This document shows positions 57,725-64,000 of a DNA stretch of 64,000 nucleotides, piece by piece. Position 1 is the first letter of the stretch, and each line of letters begins with the position of its first letter. Position numbers and translations under genes: made by a program. Below the pieces are notes generated by a model. That model saw only the letters and a list, made by a program, of their open reading frames with translations. It ran no database searches and was not told the DNA's origin. Source of the DNA: Siphonodentalium dalli (Eukaryota > Mollusca > Scaphopoda > Gadilida > Siphonodentaliidae). The DNA lies in the NCBI GenBank assembly GCA_032622095.1, contig CP136062.1, forward strand, positions 155,242,875 through 155,306,874, in the 5' to 3' direction.

Positions 57725-60700
57725 CTAAGTATACACAATGATGCGAGTCTTTCCAGTAGGAGCGTGGACGAACAAAGTATGAGGAGTTCCAACTCTAGAA
57801 CATCCTACATACAGTTGTCCATGCGAAAATTAAGACAGTTGTAAACAAACAACAAATACAGTTTGGCCTTGAGACTTATTAATTGAAATGGCATAGCTCA
57901 ATTTTTTATTTTAGTTTCTTAAACCGAAACGGAATGTCAGATGGTATGGGGGTGTGCATGGCATAAACACATATTCTCCCTTACCACAGCCAGGCAGAAT
58001 AGTAGCCACAATGACATGCGCCAATAGCTTAGTGACCACCAGCCGTGTTCCGTTGAAAATGTTGCGCAGACGCATGGTTTTGCTCCTGCTTTCAGCCAAA
58101 TATTGTGAAGAGGAAGACATGGTGGCTCTAATAAATTAAATTATGTGCGATAGGTGACAACCTCTGATGAATCTGTAACAACGTCAACTGATGTGTAGGA
58201 ATGGGAGCTCCCGGGCATTTCATTAACACGTTTGTTGTTGATGCTGTTCAGTCACAGACATTGGCGCAATAATTGCAAGTTTACATAGACAAGTAATGTT
58301 TTGATAGTGGTCGCGTAGGCTTGAGAATACACGTGAAACGGGGAAGGATCCACACACCATCATCGTCTAAAAACACTTTAGTTTCTCTAAGTTGTTGTAA
58401 TGTTCGAGCGAACTGTGCGAAAGCTGGTTCCCATGGAGTTGTGCTCGCAGCGATTTATGGTTAACATGGTGCCGCAACGAAGAAGACTTCACGCAAGCCT
58501 GGTTCCGTCAGCTTTCGTCCCCCTGGTAATGAGTGGTAAAGTTTGCCTAAAGTCACCAGACAACATGACAGTGAGTCTCCCCATTTGTGGATTTGTATCC
58601 CGTACGTCTTTTAATGTTATGTCAATTGCCTCCAATGCTCTGGTATGTGCCACTGTGCATTCATCCCATACAATCATGTGTCACGTTCTGAAAAATTGCG
58701 CAAGTCCGGAAGTTTTGGAAATGTTGCAAACCGGAGCATCATTGGTGACCAAGTCCAAAGACAACTTAAAGGCAGAATGAGCTGTGGCAGCATTACCCGA
58801 CGAAGCAACATGTTCGTGACGAAGTTTCCCCAGTTCCAGCAGGTGCATCGTGAAAACATATTCCTCCAGTATGAGATTGCACTCCACCGATGGTGGAATA
58901 TGCTACCCTTTATTCGTGTAAAAGTTTTTTTTTCATTTTCATTAATGTATCCGACCAAAGAATCGATGTCGTTGAATGTTTGCCGTAATATCTCGTTGTC
59001 AGAATGTTCAGCTCGGTTCAGTTTGATGCCGACCAAGCGTATGCAGTCCTTTTCCTCGCATAGCAATAATCCTGTCTTCTATATCTATTAATGCGACAAT
59101 GAAGACCTCATCACTGTAGGCACTTTCCATTTCCGGGTATCTTAATTGAACCTGGTGTTTAAAATCTTCAGAAAAATCATCCCGTTATTGGTATAGTATT
59201 AAAGGATCACAAACTTCACATGTTTTGAGGATAATTGCAGAGAATTCGGAGGCTTGTTGCTGAATGTGATGCCGAAGCTTTCATTAAAGTTGCATCCCAT
59301 TTGGTATCGTCTTCGAGCAGTTCGCGCTTAACGCATGCTTCTCGGTAAGTAGCGCATACGTCGCCATCCTCAATCCGGAGATCTGCAAACGAAGTTGGAC
59401 AACTGACTTCACGTAGGAGTAGTCTTTAAAAAAAACATGAATGTTGGTTGGGATGGACGGTGTGTACTCCATAAAGCAGTATCAAGTCTAATATCAGCAT
59501 GATTGTCTAGAGCACCTCAGTTTCTTCAAGTTCATCTGTTGTTACACCACGTGTAGTTGGGTGGTATTGGGTTATAAAACAACGTTTGTGCAAAGGAATC
59601 TTCTTGACACAGTTGAAAGAAACCCGTCAGTATAGTATCTCACGGTGATATTGCTGCGTTATCGGTGGGTAGAATAAACCCGCTGACCATTTTCCAACTG
59701 GACAGCAAGTTGTTGGATGGCAGGATGTCGTTCGTGGATTGGAAATCCAGATATCCTCCACAAAGCTTCATTGCTGCTTATATATCGGCCCATCGGGTAT
59801 TGGGTAACTTCATCGTGGACATCTTGCTGAAGTGCATGCATAGCAGCATCCGATGTTTTGTTGTCGCCTTCGAGCAATTCGCGCTTAACACATGTTTCTC
59901 GATAAGTAACACAGACGATGCCATCCACAGTCCGGTGATCTGCAAAAACGTGGGAGGTGAGACCCTTGACTTCATGTAGTAGTCTTAAAAGGAAACATTC
60001 ATGTTGGCTGGAATGGACGGTGTATAATCTCCCTATAGCAGTGTCGTGTCTAATTAGAGCATTGTATTCTACAACAGAACCTCGTTTTCTTCTATTCCAT
60101 CTGTTGTTACGCTACGTGCAATAGGATTGTACCTGGTGATAAAACAACGTCTGTGCCAAGGAATCTTCCTGACACAGTGCTATTGCCTGATTTGCAGCAT
60201 TATCGGCGGTAAAATAAACCCGCTGACCATTTTCCAAATGGACAGCAAACTGTTAGATGCCATGATGTTGTTAGTGGTCTAAAATTTCAAATATCCCATA
60301 AAACCTTCATTGTTGTGTATATATCTGATTGCTTTTAAACCACCGTCTCCAGGTCTCCTTCGCATGTAAGAAGGATACTCATCCTCGGCTGTTTTAGTCT
60401 CCAGAATAAACGATTCGCGGTACCGTTTCTTGCACTTATTGTCTTTCATGCACGGTGATTTGTGTTTATTGGAATTGAATGGACCGTGTACCATTATTTT
60501 GTGTCTCGACCATGTCGAAGAGCAATCTGTCTGTTGCAGGATATGGAAGCTCTGCCGATATGATGGTTTCAAGCTGGTTGGATTGAATTTTGGTGATGAG
60601 CCAAATCAAAATATGCGCATGCGGCAACGAATTATATGGTGGACTTTTGGCACCGCACTGGTCCGGCAATTTGGGACTTTGTCATGAGGTCCATTACTTT

Positions 60701-61481
60701 CAGTACTAGGTGGAATGTCAGTGAGATAATGTCTGTGGACGTAAGTTTGACCAAGAAGAAGCTCACATTGTGTTTCCTTCCATTTTGAATTACATGTGAT
60801 TGTTATAAGTAGATCGGATCGGTCGTAATGCCGAACAAAGGTCATGGCATGAAATGACAGGCATAAAAGTCCATACAAGAGACGGTCTTTCTATAGTTTT
60901 ACCTGCCTGTGGAATTCCAAAGTGACAACCCTCTTCCCCATTCACAAACAACAGAGGATACAATAGGACATCATGCTATCTGTGTTTCGATGTTGCGTCT
61001 GAGATTATTATATCTGCATTTTAAAACAATATCCCTGGTTTCATATACCCAACTAGTCACGATCACAGCTACTTCGTTGCATTACGGTGCATTAAAACGG
61101 CGAGCATGCTCTCCAGATTGAACATTGTCAGCATCAATGACGACTTCTTGTTCTTGTCTATGTGCACATTCCAAGGTGTACTTAGACCTTTGAACGCTAT
61201 TGGTTGAATGTAGCATGTTCTGAAATTTCACAATGATATAAAATCGTGTTCCTTGGTTTCCGTTGTATCTACTCTGCGTCTGGCTCTGAGGATCTCGCAC
61301 AAAGTAAAGTTGTAGATATCGAGGTTGTTCGTCAGGCAGCGGCTGGAGGGATCCGAATATGTGGTAAACCTGCCCTTGGACTTTATATATAGGCATACAC
61401 CCTCCTTCCCCGTTGATATTGGGTCCTATCGATGTTATCTGAACTGCGATATTATAGTTGAATGTTATTCAGAAAATGTTT
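57725..61481 (-). pseudogene. Helitron RepHel gene, copy B (uninterrupted, decayed)
   Basis: The same gene as copy A but colinear across 58919. Minus-strand order: the Helitron N-terminal domain (MPIYKVQGQVYHIFG, about 61396), VRHYDRSDLLITITCN, the HUH box LPHAHILIW (about 60620-60596), YPMGRYISSNEALWRI with IHERHPAIQQLAVQL, a decayed Walker A DAPAGTGET (about 58850-58824; the lysine is now Glu), MIVWDECT, GDFRQTLP, NGTRLVVTKLL, INKSQGQT, VGCSRVG and a stop at 57725. Helitrons transpose by rolling-circle replication using the HUH Rep and the Pif1-like helicase. Frame changes shared with copy A show most decay predates the duplication. Confidence 0.9.
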
Positions 61482-64000
61482 CGATTCGGGCGTGGTGCCC
61501 ACCAGCAGACAAATCAAAGGCTCCGGTGGTTCTAGACGCATGGTTATTCTCATCGTTCAGATATGTACCCCACATAATATATAATATAAAAAAACTGCTG
61601 TGTTGAGAGCCCCATGCTATTATAATTAAACTGTATAATTGAATAATGCGCATATCGTTCTACAGAGGTACATATACGCGGTTCGTTCTAGATGAAACTT
61701 CCGAGCCGAACACTGAAACAAATGCAAAAAAATGTATTGATGTCAATTTTGCCCCCATTTGTGGCCAAATTATCCACCACATAATTAATTATGTTGTGCA
61801 TCAGCGACACTTTTTAGAAACGTTTGTCTTATCTATTATGGTCTTAATCCAATTAACCGACACCAATTCCCGTTCAGTATATCATGTAGACGTCTACATA
61901 TCAGTTTCTATGAAAATCGTTGAATTAGTTTTATCAATTGTGTTGCTCCTCGTCCGTGATATCAATTCCTGACCCAAAATGGAAGCCATCCGGAACATTT
62001 ATGCTACGTCATTAGTGTTCGTATAGCACATATATCTACATATACGTTTGGGGACATCCAGGATACAAATGTGTTGTCAATCTTGGTGGTTCGCCCCATC
62101 ATTGACTTCGGCGGTGGAACTTTTGCAACTTTAAATCATACCTTAAATTCCATGTACAATGGACATGACTATATATATGTTTGGTGGAAATCTAAATTGA
62201 CATCAGCAAAGCGTGTATCATGTTTGAGCTCTTTCACTGATGCACAACTGTGACATCGACTTTCTTATCCTTAAACCAAACCATTAGACTCCCTATAATC
62301 GATTACATAATATTTTTTGTATAAATGTGTGGTCTGTGTCATTTGGGGACCTTTAAACTACACCATTAATGCCACTATGATGGAGCTGGCTAACGACTCG
62401 TCAAGTTAGCATTTCAATATCCCCCAAGGCAAGTATGCAAGGATGACTCGCATTTAATGTCCACAAATTTGAAGGACAGCGAACGAAAGAAATGATTTAT
62501 TCCACCGAGCCCGTTTCTTATACCATTGAATTGTATGCTAAATGTGTTTTGGGAGGTCTATTTTACTTTAAACAGTTAACCATATATACCGCGTTCATAT
62601 ATCTAATGGTGGTATCTTAATAACAGGGTCGTTTGATTCTATATTTTATGGAAATACTAATAATGCAACACGTTCGAAAGAGATTCATAGAATTGTGGGT
62701 TGTTGTTGCTGCTGAAAATGTTCATGGGGAGTGATAGACCATCAGTAATGATAACGATATGGTACAAGTCTGAGTTAAGAATAAGATTGGAATGGGCTTA
62801 GAGTAGTCATATCGGTTATCACAGGTAGAGTTTATAGTTTTGTTTAGAATGAGCTGTTAGTATTTTTGAATGACTCGGTGTACTCGCACCAACGGACTGA
62901 AGGCCGTTGGTACTTGCGCGAGTTATTGCTATATATCCATTGCTCTTGTTATTCTGATAACATTGGATCATTCAACGTGGCAATTTACAAACTTAGTTGG
63001 CGAAATGCTTTGTCCTAGATATGTATATATGTACTTCTGCAACTTTGTACAGTGGGTTCGGGTGTTATATCAGGGGATCCACAAAGACACTTGTGGGTTG
63101 TCAAGTTGCAGGTATCATTTAATGACTGGAGAGGCGAATTCCTTTCGGATGTCGCTGATCATGAGGTAATGGTCGTTGTCCTCTATGTGTCCATATAATC
63201 AGTACGGGTGGTGGTCGGCGATGAAATGTGTGTATGTGTGATCATTTAAATCACTGCAGTTGAGTCTGGGGCGGGTGTGGTTAATATGTGTTTGCCTGGT
63301 ATTAGCTTCATAATAATGTTGGTTAACTCCCTGGTCCCCATTTAGGAACTCTGTAAATTATGCCAGGGATGCATAACTTGTTTCGTTGTGGTCGATATTA
63401 TTCCATAGGTCTATTGTTGAGGGAATTGAAGGCGGCGGAGCCGAACGTCGAGGCTTGGGGGAATTGGCCTGTCGGGTCTAAACATTTGTTATTTGAAAGC
63501 TTGTTGGGGTATCAGAGGCTTGCCGGACATCATTTTGTTCCCACCCGGTTTCCTTGTCATCGGAGAAACTTTGAGCCTTCGCAGCAACGTTACTTTTGGT
63601 GTGAACTATCGATCTTTTCCAAGAGGGTGGTATTTGCAATTGATCTGGGGGGAATAGTTTGGTTAGGGATCTTCTTCCTGGATTATATGGTACGGTCGTT
63701 GGTTGGAGTATTCATGAGGTTATTCACTTTCTCATAAATTAAAATTTTTATGAAGTGTCGGCTCGTTTGCCTACATTGGTGCTCGGCGTAATCAATCATG
63801 TATTGTTTGTCATTTTTGTTTGCTGATGTTTGGTATTCTTCTTAATAGTTTTGTGTGCATGGGTTTCACGTTGTTCATCTCTACTTTGAGGTGATTTGCG
63901 CACTCTGTAGTAGATTGCATAGCTGATTTAAAGAAAACCTTATGAATGCATAGATGTATTGACAGCCATAGTTTGTACGTTTCGGATGACATAGGATATT
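61482..64000. other. Unassigned sequence upstream of the Helitron gene, copy B
   Basis: Counterpart of 23101-25620, with the family X repeat at 62105-62545 and the ACCAACGG / CCGTTGGT hairpin near 62888-62911. No gene recognised. Confidence 0.45.
62105..62545 (-). repeat. Dispersed repeat family X, member 4
   Basis: Duplicated counterpart of 23725-24165, with a handful of substitutions. Confidence 0.65.

Larger units (their letters stand above)
50641..64000 (+). repeat. Large direct duplication, copy B (uninterrupted)
   Basis: The counterpart of 1-8284 plus 20543-25620. It lacks the 12.26 kb YR insertion and so preserves the pre-insertion sequence at 58919-58923. It runs off the right edge of the window. 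The next expected element, if the duplication is tandem and complete, is another copy of the 25621-50199 tract including the RGK gene. Confidence 0.95.

Overview
The window looks like nuclear DNA of a metazoan, most likely a marine invertebrate. It is AT-rich, has one host gene with spliceosomal introns, and is dense with Helitron, LINE, foldback and tyrosine-recombinase (YR) element remains. An invertebrate-type RGK GTPase and metazoan CCCTAA telomere words support this. I cannot name the species; a mollusc-like lophotrochozoan is only a guess from base texture.

Layout. A direct duplication dominates. Copy A is 1-8284 plus 20543-25620, and copy B is 50641-64000, running off the right edge. 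Spot comparison suggests roughly 1% divergence. Each copy holds, in order, a degenerate telomere-like array (1-2745; 50200-53390), an AT-rich stretch, a ~1 kb foldback element (5633-6649; 56274-57282), a decayed minus-strand Helitron RepHel gene (7091-23100 interrupted; 57725-61481 uninterrupted) and unassigned DNA. In copy A the Helitron is split by a 12.26 kb insertion at 8285-20542, and copy B preserves the empty site. The insertion is bounded by split direct repeats in the order A1 ... B1-A2 ... B2, the layout of Ngaro/PAT-type YR retroelements, and carries a broken YR gene next to B1. I recognise no reverse transcriptase in it; about 8.6 kb between A1 and the YR gene is unexplained and holds older debris, including a LINE tail.

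Between the copies (25621-50199) lies a repeat-rich tract: two diverged copies of a LINE 5' region (25915-27580; 33840-35325), a candidate tRNA-derived SINE, a 75-bp tandem repeat, a broken L1/Tx1-like ORF2 (30620-32275), a LINE ORF1 with zinc knuckles (33139-33879, minus), and two CR1/L2-like LINE tails. It ends with the one convincing host gene, a four-exon RGK-type small GTPase (40299-49435, plus). Its exons join in phase to 268 codons and finish with the RGK C-terminal cysteine motif. Its introns carry several hairpins and a 246-bp island of the telomere-like sequence flanked by a 31-bp direct repeat.

The duplication may be a real ~50 kb tandem repeat or two haplotypes joined in assembly; the sequence alone cannot decide. 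The strongest unusual signal is the young, oversized split-repeat YR element with its empty-site control.
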